Assembly (NCBI RefSeq): GCF_001281265.1
Contig: NZ_JXDB01000009.1
Coordinates: 124,001-188,000 of the forward strand
Source: Apilactobacillus kunkeei DSM 12361 = ATCC 700308
GTDB lineage: Bacteria > Bacillota > Bacilli > Lactobacillales > Lactobacillaceae
Reading direction: 5' to 3'
Length of the DNA: 64,000 nt
Every line of letters starts with the position of its first letter. Positions within the stretch are counted from its first letter, which is position 1. Shown here piece by piece: positions 53,529-61,314 of the stretch. The translations under genes were made by a program, and so were the position numbers. The notes beneath the pieces are model-generated. The model ran no database searches. It was not told the origin of the DNA and saw nothing but the letters and a program-made list of their open reading frames with translations.

Positions 53529-54935
53529 ATGAATCGCAAACAGTTTTTCATCATCCTGTCAGTGGCATTAGTTTCCTTTCTAGGAACCGTTGACATGAGC
53601 ATCGTAAATACCGCTTTACCGCAGATATCACAAGACTTACATATTCCAATGAACCAAGCAGAATGGATATCTTCGGCCTACTTAATTCTAATCTGTATGT
53701 CCCTAATTCTATTCGGTAAACTAGGGGATCAAATCAGCAAGGCGAAAATATTTCAACTTGGAACTTTAATCTTTACCATCAGTTCACTAATATGTGGACT
53801 TTCTGAAAACTTAATCGTCTTATTGATTGCCCGCTGTCTTCAAGGGCTAGGTGCTTCCATGACCATGGCAACCAACCTTGGAATCATCACCGAATCGGTA
53901 CCGTTTAACCTTCGTGGTCGTGCGCTAGGCATCAACACCACCATCGGTCAACTCGGTTACATCGCCGGTCCTGCCGTTGCTGGAATTATTCTTTCCATTG
54001 CTAATTGGAACTGGATTTTTCTATTCAACGTGCCAATCGGCGTCTTCGCCTATGTCTTTGGTGGATTTGTCTATCAAAAGAAATCAACTAGAGAACGCCA
54101 AACCATTCATATCGATTGGCCAGGTTTCATTATTTTGGCCGTCTTAATCGGTTTATTCTTTATAGGTATATTTACTGGTCAACAAATTGGTTTCGCTAAT
54201 ACCAGCGTTATTTGGGCTTTTATCGCTAGTCTAGTTTTACTAGTCGCATTTATCGTCGTTGAACGTCGCGTCGACGACCCAATTTTAGCATTGAGCCTAT
54301 TTAAGAACCCTGGTTTTTCAATCAGTATTATCGCCTTGATGTTCATGTACATCATTATCTACTTCAATAACGTCTTGCTTCCTTTCTACATCCAAGACAC
54401 CTTGAAGTTCTCACCATCTAACACCGGACTATTAATGAGTGTCCTACCGGTGGTAAACGTCTTTACAGCCTACTTGGGTGGTGTGCTATGTGATAAGTAC
54501 GGTGCTGTGATTATGTCACTACGTGCCTCACTTATTTTCGTGGCTGCCGAAGTTATCTTTGCCATCATGCAACCAAGCTGGACACTAATGGTGATGTTAT
54601 TAGGATTCGTGGTCTTTTCTACTGCCAACGGTTTATTCCAAAACAATCCAATGGTAATGGAAAACGCCGCCAAGGATCAACAAGGCATCGCTGGTTCAAT
54701 CCTTGCATTAAGTCGAAACATCGGTTTTACCCTTGGTCTATCAATCTCAACATCCATCCTATACGGAGCAATGAGCTTTAAGAATGGCCAAAAAATTACC
54801 ACCTACCCATTTGGTAACGATTCGCTATTTGTTTATGGGATGCATTTCACCTACTGGGTTGCAGCAGTAATCATGTTAATCGTTACTGTCATGTTAATCT
54901 GGCTATTAAAACACAATCAAAATAAATACGCATAA
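53529..54935 (+). CDS. DHA2-family MFS transporter
   Basis: A 468-residue efflux-type transporter with about 14 helices. Helix 1 motif VDMSIVNTALPQI, motif A LGDQISKAKIFQLG near 66, and RCLQGLGASMTMATNLG (motif C) are present. It is a second member of this family in the window, with no close sequence identity to the one at 30835. The substrate is unknown. ATG follows AAAGGAAG. It may be linked to the divergent two-repeat protein, but this is only position. Confidence 0.88.
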   Translation: MNRKQFFIILSVALVSFLGTVDMSIVNTALPQISQDLHIPMNQAEWISSAYLILICMSLILFGKLGDQISKAKIFQLGTLIFTISSLICGLSENLIVLLIARCLQGLGASMTMATNLGIITESVPFNLRGRALGINTTIGQLGYIAGPAVAGIILSIANWNWIFLFNVPIGVFAYVFGGFVYQKKSTRERQTIHIDWPGFIILAVLIGLFFIGIFTGQQIGFANTSVIWAFIASLVLLVAFIVVERRVDDPILALSLFKNPGFSISIIALMFMYIIIYFNNVLLPFYIQDTLKFSPSNTGLLMSVLPVVNVFTAYLGGVLCDKYGAVIMSLRASLIFVAAEVIFAIMQPSWTLMVMLLGFVVFSTANGLFQNNPMVMENAAKDQQGIAGSILALSRNIGFTLGLSISTSILYGAMSFKNGQKITTYPFGNDSLFVYGMHFTYWVAAVIMLIVTVMLIWLLKHNQNKYA

Positions 54936-54954
54936 TAAAATAAATACGCATAAT
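54919..54954 (+). repeat. Tandem 18-bp duplication across the stop codon
   Basis: The sequence AAAATAAATACGCATAAT is present twice, head to tail, at 54919-54936 and 54937-54954. The first copy holds the MFS gene's last codons and stop; the second is non-coding. It is a recent-looking slippage duplication. Confidence 0.95.
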
Positions 54955-54956
54955 AA

Positions 54957-54993
54957 AAAAGCTAGTGAGTAAGTTCTCACTAGCTTTTTTATT
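54957..54993. terminator. Bidirectional terminator
   Basis: Stem GCTAGTGAG/CTCACTAGC (54961-54969 with 54976-54984), six-base loop, A and T tracts. Confidence 0.92.
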
Positions 54994-54998
54994 TGGAA

Positions 54999-56510
54999 TT
55001 AACCTAAGAAATGTCTTAGACGTCCCATCTTTTCAATTAAGATTTCACGAACCTCTTGGTCATCAATACGAACTAAATCGTTTGCTAACTTAGCGTGTTC
55101 TTTTTCTTCTTCGTTAGTAGGGCCCGCCTTAATGTCGAATGCGTCTTCGATGGCTTGGATATCTTCTTTAACGCCCTTCCATGCAGCATTCTTTTCAATT
55201 AATGAATCAAGGGCATCACCACTGTAGTACTTCAAGACATGTGCAAAGTCATGCTTCATATTTGGATAATATTGCTTCAACGCTCTGATTTCATCATCAG
55301 TTAATTGGTTTAACACACGACCAGTTCCTAATACTTCAGGTGGAACCCCAACTGAATATAGTGAACCTGTGAATGTGATGGCTCTTGGCATCTTGTATCC
55401 ATCCACATCTCTAGAGTATCCAATAATACCAACGTGTTGGTGTCTATCACGACGCTTAGGGAATGAATCAAAAACAGATTGTAAGTCAGTAATTAGCGGA
55501 TCTAGCGTTTCATGGTATTGTTTAGCAGCCTTATCAGCAACTGATAGTAATGTCTTTTGGTCATCATCATTAATGATTCTAAAGGCATTATGTTGTAGTC
55601 CATCACATAATTTTGCTACGGCTGGTTTAACAACAGTTTCTAAATCAAAATCATATCTAAATGCTGATTGAATAGTAGCAGTCTTTAAACCAGGGAATTC
55701 TTCTAAATATCTATCAACCATTAATGGAGATAATCCTCCTCTAAATATGGCACTACCAGTACCGGCAATTGGGTAAACATCGATACCTGTTTCGTTTTCA
55801 AATTCGCCCAACTTAGTTAAGGCTAACTTGTTACCAATGATACTGTTTAAGAAACCATTTGATAGAGCTGAATCTGATCCAGCCAAAAAGACACGTAGGT
55901 ATCTTAAGTCTTCGCCAAATTTGTCTTTATAGATTTCGACATACTTCTTCAGAATCTCCGGAGCGTTGAATTGAGCTTCAAAACTTTCAAATAACGGAAT
56001 CATTCTTAAACGGTCGTTGTTTTCGTGACCATTTTCAAATTCCTTTGATTTGAAGTGAGCTAGACTTGAGAATTTTTCTTCCATGTTAACCAATTGTTCT
56101 GCGGTTCTAGCCATTGGCAATATTGCTTCGAACAATGGACGATCTTTGAAACCTAAGTCTTGAGCAAAATCTTCAGCTAATAAGATAGTAGTCATAGCTT
56201 GCATTAAGCTATAACCAGTTTCTTCCCAGATGTTTGGTAAACGGAAAGTTAAGAACTTGTCGTTTCCAAGTGGATGTTTACTGAAGTAATCGTAATGTTC
56301 AGAATATAAACGATCAATTACGGAAGAGTCAGCATGTTTTCCTTCCCAATCCCACATATATTCATCTGCATCTAATGTGGAATAATTTTGATACGCTTCG
56401 TTAATTTCATTGAATGCGGACACGAACTTGTCGTTATCGTTCTTAAAAAACGGAACGTTTGCGTTGTCCGGGTGTTGAGTCCCCATGATGTTTGGAATTC
56501 TTCTGTCCAT
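54999..56510 (-). CDS. ppcA: Phosphoenolpyruvate carboxylase, archaeal type
   Basis: Carboxylates PEP to oxaloacetate. At 503 residues it is the short archaeal-type (PpcA) enzyme, not the 900-residue bacterial PEPC. N-terminal RIPNIMGTQHPDNANVPF and the active-site loop GTGSAIFRGGLSP near 253 are diagnostic of this group, known in archaea and in Leuconostoc, Oenococcus and Clostridium perfringens. It lies 13 bases after an aminotransferase gene, so oxaloacetate could be turned directly into aspartate. ATG follows AAAGGGG. Presence outside archaea is usually explained by transfer. Confidence 0.95.
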   Translation of the reverse strand: MDRRIPNIMGTQHPDNANVPFFKNDNDKFVSAFNEINEAYQNYSTLDADEYMWDWEGKHADSSVIDRLYSEHYDYFSKHPLGNDKFLTFRLPNIWEETGYSLMQAMTTILLAEDFAQDLGFKDRPLFEAILPMARTAEQLVNMEEKFSSLAHFKSKEFENGHENNDRLRMIPLFESFEAQFNAPEILKKYVEIYKDKFGEDLRYLRVFLAGSDSALSNGFLNSIIGNKLALTKLGEFENETGIDVYPIAGTGSAIFRGGLSPLMVDRYLEEFPGLKTATIQSAFRYDFDLETVVKPAVAKLCDGLQHNAFRIINDDDQKTLLSVADKAAKQYHETLDPLITDLQSVFDSFPKRRDRHQHVGIIGYSRDVDGYKMPRAITFTGSLYSVGVPPEVLGTGRVLNQLTDDEIRALKQYYPNMKHDFAHVLKYYSGDALDSLIEKNAAWKGVKEDIQAIEDAFDIKAGPTNEEEKEHAKLANDLVRIDDQEVREILIEKMGRLRHFLG

Positions 56511-56523
56511 GTTAATTACCCCT

Positions 56524-57699
56524 TTATTTCATAAAAATTTGTAATCGTTTTATCGCTTCTAAAATAACTTCTTTAGATGAAGCATATGAAAATCTGATGT
56601 ACCCTTCTCCTCCAGGTCCAAATGCGCTACCTGGAATAACACCAATCTTAGCCTTCTTAGCTAATTCTAGTGCAAAGTTTTCATCGTCTTTACCGTATTG
56701 TGCTGGAATTTTGGCGAACATGTAGAATGCTCCCTTTGGTTCTGGCATTGAGAAACCTAATTTGGTCAAACCCTTGTATAGAATATCTCGTCTTTCTTGG
56801 TAAATTTTAGCCATTTCAACAGGATCATTTTCACCGTTGATTAATGCTTCAGCCGCCGCAACTTGGGCAGAATTTGTAACTGATGTAACTACGAACGCAT
56901 GAACCATTCCTACCTTCTTAATAAATTCGGCTGGTCCACAGATGTAGCCAACTCGATAACCTGTCATCGCATGTGATTTTGATAAACCACTTAGATAAAT
57001 TGTTTGTTCAGGTAACATATTGGCAATTGAGTAGTGTTTCACTCCATATGTTAAGTCGCTATAGATTTCATCTGATAAAACATACATCGGATGTTGTTTA
57101 ATTACTTCTGCCAGTCCGGCTAAGTCTTCTTTTGAATATTCAACTCCGGTCGGATTACTTGGATAGTTCAATAGTAAGGCTTTCACTGAGTCACCATGTT
57201 CGTCTAGGATGGCCTTTAGTTTTTCTGGTTTTAAGATGAAGTCGTCTTCAGATACATCGACCTTAATGACTTCCCCACCTAGAATTTCGATAATTGGGAA
57301 GTATAAAGCAAATGTAGGTGTTGGAACAATTACCTTATCTCCCTTGTTAATAATTGTTTGAAATGTTGAGTATAGGGCTTCTGTGGCACCAACTGTCACA
57401 ATCACTTCACTGTCAGCATCGTATTTTAAATCGTATTTATTTGATAAATGATTGGAGATAGCATCTCGTAATTCTTTTTTACCTGTTTGATCAGCATAGT
57501 GGGAATCATTATTCTTAATGCTATCGATTCCTGCTTGTTTAACGTGTTCAGGAGTATCCAAATCTGGTTCTCCAATTGTCAATTTAATCAATCCATCAAT
57601 AGAAGAAATTTTTTTATCAAAACTTCTAATTCCTGATGGAGCTAATGCATTCAATCGTTGGTTATGTTTACCAACAAGTGATGATGATAAGTTGGGCAT
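56524..57699 (-). CDS. Class I aminotransferase, probable aspartate aminotransferase
   Basis: A 391-residue PLP aminotransferase with the lysine in LSGLSKSHAMTGYRVGY near 232, NYPSNPTG near 172 and GYIRFSYA near 370. It is a close paralogue of the dap-operon aminotransferase (shared LAPSGIR, TIGEPDLDTPEH). Co-transcription with ppcA suggests oxaloacetate to aspartate with glutamate as donor. Start 57699 (MPNLSS) has AGGAGG in front; an upstream in-frame ATG at 57750 lies within the leader terminator and is rejected. Confidence 0.86.
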   Translation of the reverse strand: MPNLSSSLVGKHNQRLNALAPSGIRSFDKKISSIDGLIKLTIGEPDLDTPEHVKQAGIDSIKNNDSHYADQTGKKELRDAISNHLSNKYDLKYDADSEVIVTVGATEALYSTFQTIINKGDKVIVPTPTFALYFPIIEILGGEVIKVDVSEDDFILKPEKLKAILDEHGDSVKALLLNYPSNPTGVEYSKEDLAGLAEVIKQHPMYVLSDEIYSDLTYGVKHYSIANMLPEQTIYLSGLSKSHAMTGYRVGYICGPAEFIKKVGMVHAFVVTSVTNSAQVAAAEALINGENDPVEMAKIYQERRDILYKGLTKLGFSMPEPKGAFYMFAKIPAQYGKDDENFALELAKKAKIGVIPGSAFGPGGEGYIRFSYASSKEVILEAIKRLQIFMK

Positions 57700-57720
57700 T
57701 ACAATTCCTCCTAAATATGC

Positions 57721-57757
57721 AAAAAAGGACCAATCGATTATTTTAATCAATCAGTCC
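57721..57757 (-). terminator. Attenuator-type terminator in the aat-ppcA leader
   Basis: In the minus-strand leader a 13-bp stem (57745-57757 with 57727-57739), four- to five-base loop, then six T, lies only about 20 bases before the ribosome site of the aminotransferase gene. Three pairs are G-U in the minus-strand RNA and would be mismatched in the opposite direction, so it is for this operon. It likely controls read-through from the short leader. Confidence 0.82.
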
Positions 57758-57776
57758 AATTTTCAATGAGCATCAT
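57747..57776 (-). other. Possible nine-codon leader ORF overlapping the attenuator
   Basis: Reads MMLIENWTD then TGA. The mapped promoter predicts transcription starting about four bases before the first ATG, so it would be nearly leaderless and without a ribosome site. Its last codons lie inside the first arm of the terminator. It contains Asp, Asn and Thr codons, which belong to the aspartate family. Whether it is translated is unknown. Confidence 0.35.
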
Positions 57777-57786
57777 ATTGTTAAAT

Positions 57787-57815
57787 ACTATAATATATCT
57801 TCATTAAAATTACAA
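57787..57815 (-). promoter_or_regulatory. Promoter of aat-ppcA
   Basis: Minus strand: -35 TTGTAA (57815-57810), 17-base spacer, -10 TATAGT (57792-57787), predicted start near 57780. Confidence 0.6.
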
Positions 57816-57939
57816 TATGATTTTTAATCATTTTCTAATTTTATAGATCGTATAAGATATTGATATATCAGGATTTTGAATAAAAATTTTCTTAGCAATT
57901 GAAAAATTAAATGTTCGGTAGTACCTTAAAAATGAAAGG

Positions 57940-57968
57940 TTTACTTTATAAAAGAAGTGAATTATAAT
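57940..57968 (+). promoter_or_regulatory. Promoter of the VIT gene pair
   Basis: -35 TTTACT (57940-57945), exact 17-base spacer, -10 TATAAT (57963-57968), covered by the first Fur/PerR-like box. Confidence 0.65.
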
Positions 57969-57993
57969 CATTACTAGTTAATAACTATTATAA
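57962..57993 (+). promoter_or_regulatory. Two tandem Fur/PerR-like boxes
   Basis: Against the 7-1-7 consensus TTATAATNATTATAA, TTATAATCATTACTA (57962-57976) matches 12 of 14 defined bases and TAATAACTATTATAA (57979-57993) also 12 of 14. They cover the -10 box and the start region, a position for repression. The binding protein may be the PerR-like regulator at 41895. Confidence 0.55.
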
Positions 57994-58012
57994 ACTAGAA
58001 AGGGCCTTCGAT

Positions 58013-58696
58013 ATGAAAAAACAAACTTTAGCACAACGTATTAATATTATTCGTGCCGGTGTAATGGGTTCTAACGATGGAATCTTATCGGTTGCCGGCA
58101 TCGTTATCGGTGTTGCCGGTGCCACTAGCAACACCTTCTCAATTTTCATTTCAGGAATTGCCGGTATGATTGCCGGAACTGTTTCAATGGCTATGGGTGA
58201 ATATGTATCGGTTAACTCTGAAAGTGACTCACAAAAAAATGCCGTAGAAAAGCAAAAAGTAGCACTAAAAGATAACTATGATAATGAATTCAACATCGTC
58301 AAAAAAAAGTACATGAATAGTGGTATCTCCGACGAACTAGCTACCAAAGCCACTACCGAAATGATGAATAAAGACGCATTGGTGACAACCGTTCGTGAAA
58401 AATACGGTTTCAATGTCAACCAATTCACCAGTCCATATGCGGCTGCCATCGCGTCAATGATTTCATTTCCCACCGGATCAATTCTACCGCTAGTCGCTAT
58501 CTCCCTCTTCCCTGCTAACATCAAGGTAGTCGCAACATTTATTGCGGTTCTAATCGCCCTATCGCTGACGGGATATGCTGCAGCAATGTTGAGTAACGCC
58601 AATCGTTTGAAATCAACATTAAGAAACGTCGCATCCGGAATGTTAACCATGCTAGTAACCTATCTAATTGGTTTACTAGTCGGAAGTCTAGCCTAG
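58013..58696 (+). CDS. VIT/CCC1-family metal transporter 1
   Basis: A 227-residue membrane protein of the VIT1/CCC1 iron and manganese transporter family. Helix 1 begins with GVMGSNDGILSVAGIVIGVAGAT (start of the signature), a second helix carries GTVSMAMGEYVSVNSESD, a charged cytosolic metal-binding-like segment of about 60 residues follows, and three further helices close the protein (five in all). Family members export or sequester Fe/Mn. It is the first gene of an operon with a homologue 12 bases downstream. ATG follows AGAAAGGG. Confidence 0.9.
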   Translation: MKKQTLAQRINIIRAGVMGSNDGILSVAGIVIGVAGATSNTFSIFISGIAGMIAGTVSMAMGEYVSVNSESDSQKNAVEKQKVALKDNYDNEFNIVKKKYMNSGISDELATKATTEMMNKDALVTTVREKYGFNVNQFTSPYAAAIASMISFPTGSILPLVAISLFPANIKVVATFIAVLIALSLTGYAAAMLSNANRLKSTLRNVASGMLTMLVTYLIGLLVGSLA

Positions 58697-58708
58697 GGAG
58701 GAATAACA

Positions 58709-59401
58709 ATGGAAAAGAAAAAACAAACCACCACAATGGATGAACGACTAAACACCCTAAGAGCTGGGGTATTGGGATCTAACGATGGGATTCTTACCGT
58801 CGTTGGTGTCTTGTTCTCAGTTGCCGTGGCAACACCAAACATCTTCACAATCTTTATCGCCGGACTATCTGATCTATTAGCCTGTGCCTTCTCAATGGCA
58901 TCCGGTGAATACGCATCCGTTAGTTCACAACGTGACGCCGAAAGCTCATCTGTGGAAAAAGAACGTTACCTATTAAAAAACGACCTAGCAGGTGAAAAGA
59001 AGATTGTTCAAGAATTTTACATGAGTCGTGGAATTACCGAAGAAACATCCAAAGAAATCGCCGATGAATTGATTGCTAAGAAGCCATTGGAAACAATGGT
59101 TAGCATCAAGTACAACATCGAATTAAACCACTACATGAATCCGTGGTCAGCAGCGTTCTCATCCCTATTCTCAGCCGCACTAGGTGGATTATTCCCACTT
59201 CTTGCAATGAGTCTAACCAGTGGCATCTACCGTTGGCCAGCCACAATTCTAGCTGTTATCGCCTCGGTTGGTTTAACTGGTTTTTTGAGTGCCAAACTGG
59301 GTGATGGTAAAGTCAAAGTAGCAGTCATCAGAAACATTATCATTGGAATTCTAACCATGATCATTCACTACGCCATGGGGAAATTGATGAACGAATTCTA
59401 A
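58709..59401 (+). CDS. VIT/CCC1-family metal transporter 2
   Basis: A 230-residue homologue of the preceding gene. GVLGSNDGILTVVGVLFSVA and CAFSMASGEYASVSSQRD match the same two signature helices, and again a charged cytosolic segment precedes three helices. Tandem duplication followed by divergence is likely; the two may form a hetero-oligomer or have different metal preferences. ATG follows GGGAGG. It is closed by a strong terminator. Confidence 0.9.
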   Translation: MEKKKQTTTMDERLNTLRAGVLGSNDGILTVVGVLFSVAVATPNIFTIFIAGLSDLLACAFSMASGEYASVSSQRDAESSSVEKERYLLKNDLAGEKKIVQEFYMSRGITEETSKEIADELIAKKPLETMVSIKYNIELNHYMNPWSAAFSSLFSAALGGLFPLLAMSLTSGIYRWPATILAVIASVGLTGFLSAKLGDGKVKVAVIRNIIIGILTMIIHYAMGKLMNEF

Positions 59402-59403
59402 AA

Positions 59404-59440
59404 CAAAAAAGCCTAAGCACTTTTGCTTAGGCTTTTTTAT
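59404..59440. terminator. Bidirectional terminator
   Basis: Perfect stem AAGCCTAAGCA/TGCTTAGGCTT (59409-59419 with 59424-59434), four-base loop, A and T tracts. Confidence 0.93.
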
Positions 59441-60604
59441 TTACTTTAAATAATTAATTGCAATTTGTTTATATAGACGTATGAATGAATAAAATGATTC
59501 TAAATCAACGTATTCATCCGTTTGATGCGCAGTGTCATTACCAGGTCCTAGAATGATAACATCTGCATCTTCTTTTCTGGCCTTAAACTGAGACGCATCC
59601 GTCCCCATTGATAAGGCCTTCAAATCCAACCTGGTTCCCAGAATTGCGTCACTGGCATCCTGAGTTGCTTTCACAAGTGATGAATCAGCATCGCTTTTGA
59701 CCGGATACCCACTAAAGTTTATCTCTAGTTCTAGATTATATCCATCTTTTTGGTTAAATGAGTCAATCAATTCTTGCAAATCAGCAATGATTTGATTGTT
59801 ATTTAATTGTGGAATGGTTCTAACCATAACCTTTTGATAAGCAAAATCAGGAATTGAGTTAACCTGTTTACCACCTTCGAAGATATCGGGTGTGTAGATG
59901 GTTTTACCCAAAATATCATCCACGCTGGTTTGTTTAGCAAAGTATTGCTTTTCTTCCTGGCGATAATTGATTAGGTTATCAATCGCATCGATTCCCAATT
60001 CTGGAGTAGAACTGTGCGCTGCCTTTCCAATGCTCTTTACGGTGTAAATAAGGGCTCCCTTGTGAGCATAAACAATGGAATGATGGTTCTGATTATTTTG
60101 TCTTTGACCGGTTGGTTCACCAATCACGATTGCATCAACGTCATCAACATCCCCTCGCTTTGAAAGAAAGTTGGCACCACCTTGAGTTAATTCTTCAGAG
60201 ATGGTTGCTAAGAATCTCAGTTGTCCTGATAGTTCAGCGTGTTCTTCTTTTAGCTCAATTAAAGCAATTACTTGGGCTGCTAAACCAGACTTCATGTCAG
60301 TCACACCACGACCATAAATCTTGCCATCTTCAACGAATGGAATAAATGGATCATGGGTCCAATCTGCCAAATTATTTTCGTGGACTGTATCCTCATGACC
60401 AGCAAAGGCCAGAACCTTTTCCGAAGAACTACCAATATGAGCAACAAGATTACTTCTATTATCAAATTGATCCACAATTTCATTTTCTATGCCATGCTTC
60501 TTAAGTAGCTGGCTTAAATAATCTGCGATGTCTCTTTCGTTGGCATCTACCGTATTAAAGGCAACTAGGTCCTTTAATACCTGTAATTGTTCTTCTTTTC
60601 CCAT
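59441..60604 (-). CDS. M20 family ArgE/DapE-type deacylase
   Basis: A 387-residue zinc metallohydrolase. First metal histidine in FAGHEDTVH near 69, bridging GRGVTDMKSG near 98, catalytic glutamate pair in ISEELTQGG near 131 and the histidine GNDTAHQTDE near 360 are in order, with an internal dimerisation domain (180-290). It is the last gene of the metQNI operon behind a Met T-box, so an N-acyl-methionine, N-acyl-cysteine or related compound is more likely than the diaminopimelate intermediate; that is an inference. Confidence 0.87.
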   Translation of the reverse strand: MGKEEQLQVLKDLVAFNTVDANERDIADYLSQLLKKHGIENEIVDQFDNRSNLVAHIGSSSEKVLAFAGHEDTVHENNLADWTHDPFIPFVEDGKIYGRGVTDMKSGLAAQVIALIELKEEHAELSGQLRFLATISEELTQGGANFLSKRGDVDDVDAIVIGEPTGQRQNNQNHHSIVYAHKGALIYTVKSIGKAAHSSTPELGIDAIDNLINYRQEEKQYFAKQTSVDDILGKTIYTPDIFEGGKQVNSIPDFAYQKVMVRTIPQLNNNQIIADLQELIDSFNQKDGYNLELEINFSGYPVKSDADSSLVKATQDASDAILGTRLDLKALSMGTDASQFKARKEDADVIILGPGNDTAHQTDEYVDLESFYSFIRLYKQIAINYLK

Positions 60605-60618
60605 TAGTATCTACCTTC

Positions 60619-61311
60619 TTATTTTGCGTTTTCGTGATCAGTTAATCTGGCTAAGATATCACCGATAATTTGAATGACGAATACCAAAATCAAAATTAGA
60701 ATTAATGATACAAAGGTAACGTCGTTTTCATATCTTTGGTAACCAACCATGACAGCTAAGTTACCAAGTCCACCACCGGCAACGGTACCAGCCATTGCAG
60801 TTAAACTGATTAGACTAATTAATGTTACCACGGATGAACGGATAATCTTAGGTAATCCTTCCTTTAGATATACTCTAAATACAATTCCCCATGTTGATGA
60901 ACCCATAGCTTGGGCTGATTCCACAATTCCACTATCAACGTCTAGTAGTGCGTTTTGCACTTGTCTAGCGTAGAAAGGAATTACAGCGATTACCAATGGA
61001 ACAATACAAGCAGTAGTCCCAATGGCAGTTCCAACAATAATTCTGGTAAATGGCGCAATTACAGCTAATAGAATAATGAAGGGAATCGCACGGAAGAAGT
61101 TCACAATCTTATCTAGAACTGTATAGAAGGAAATGTTCTCACTAATTCCTTCAGGTCCAGTTAAGACTAGTAAAACACCGATAAACAAACCGATTATTCC
61201 ACCAATTAGTGCTGTTACGAATGTCATGTACAATGTTTCGATTGTGGCTTGTTCAAAGTCCGGAATCATTGTCATCACGTTTGGTAAGTAATGTGTCAAA
61301 AATGAACTCAT
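60619..61311 (-). CDS. metI: Methionine ABC transporter permease MetI
   Basis: A 230-residue permease with five or six helices of the methionine uptake family. The coupling loop in the middle (ALLDVDSGIVESAQAMGSS) contacts MetN. It starts three bases after the metN stop and uses GGAGGG for translation. It forms the membrane channel of the D/L-methionine importer. Confidence 0.94.
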   Translation of the reverse strand: MSSFLTHYLPNVMTMIPDFEQATIETLYMTFVTALIGGIIGLFIGVLLVLTGPEGISENISFYTVLDKIVNFFRAIPFIILLAVIAPFTRIIVGTAIGTTACIVPLVIAVIPFYARQVQNALLDVDSGIVESAQAMGSSTWGIVFRVYLKEGLPKIIRSSVVTLISLISLTAMAGTVAGGGLGNLAVMVGYQRYENDVTFVSLILILILVFVIQIIGDILARLTDHENAK

Positions 61312-61314
61312 CTG

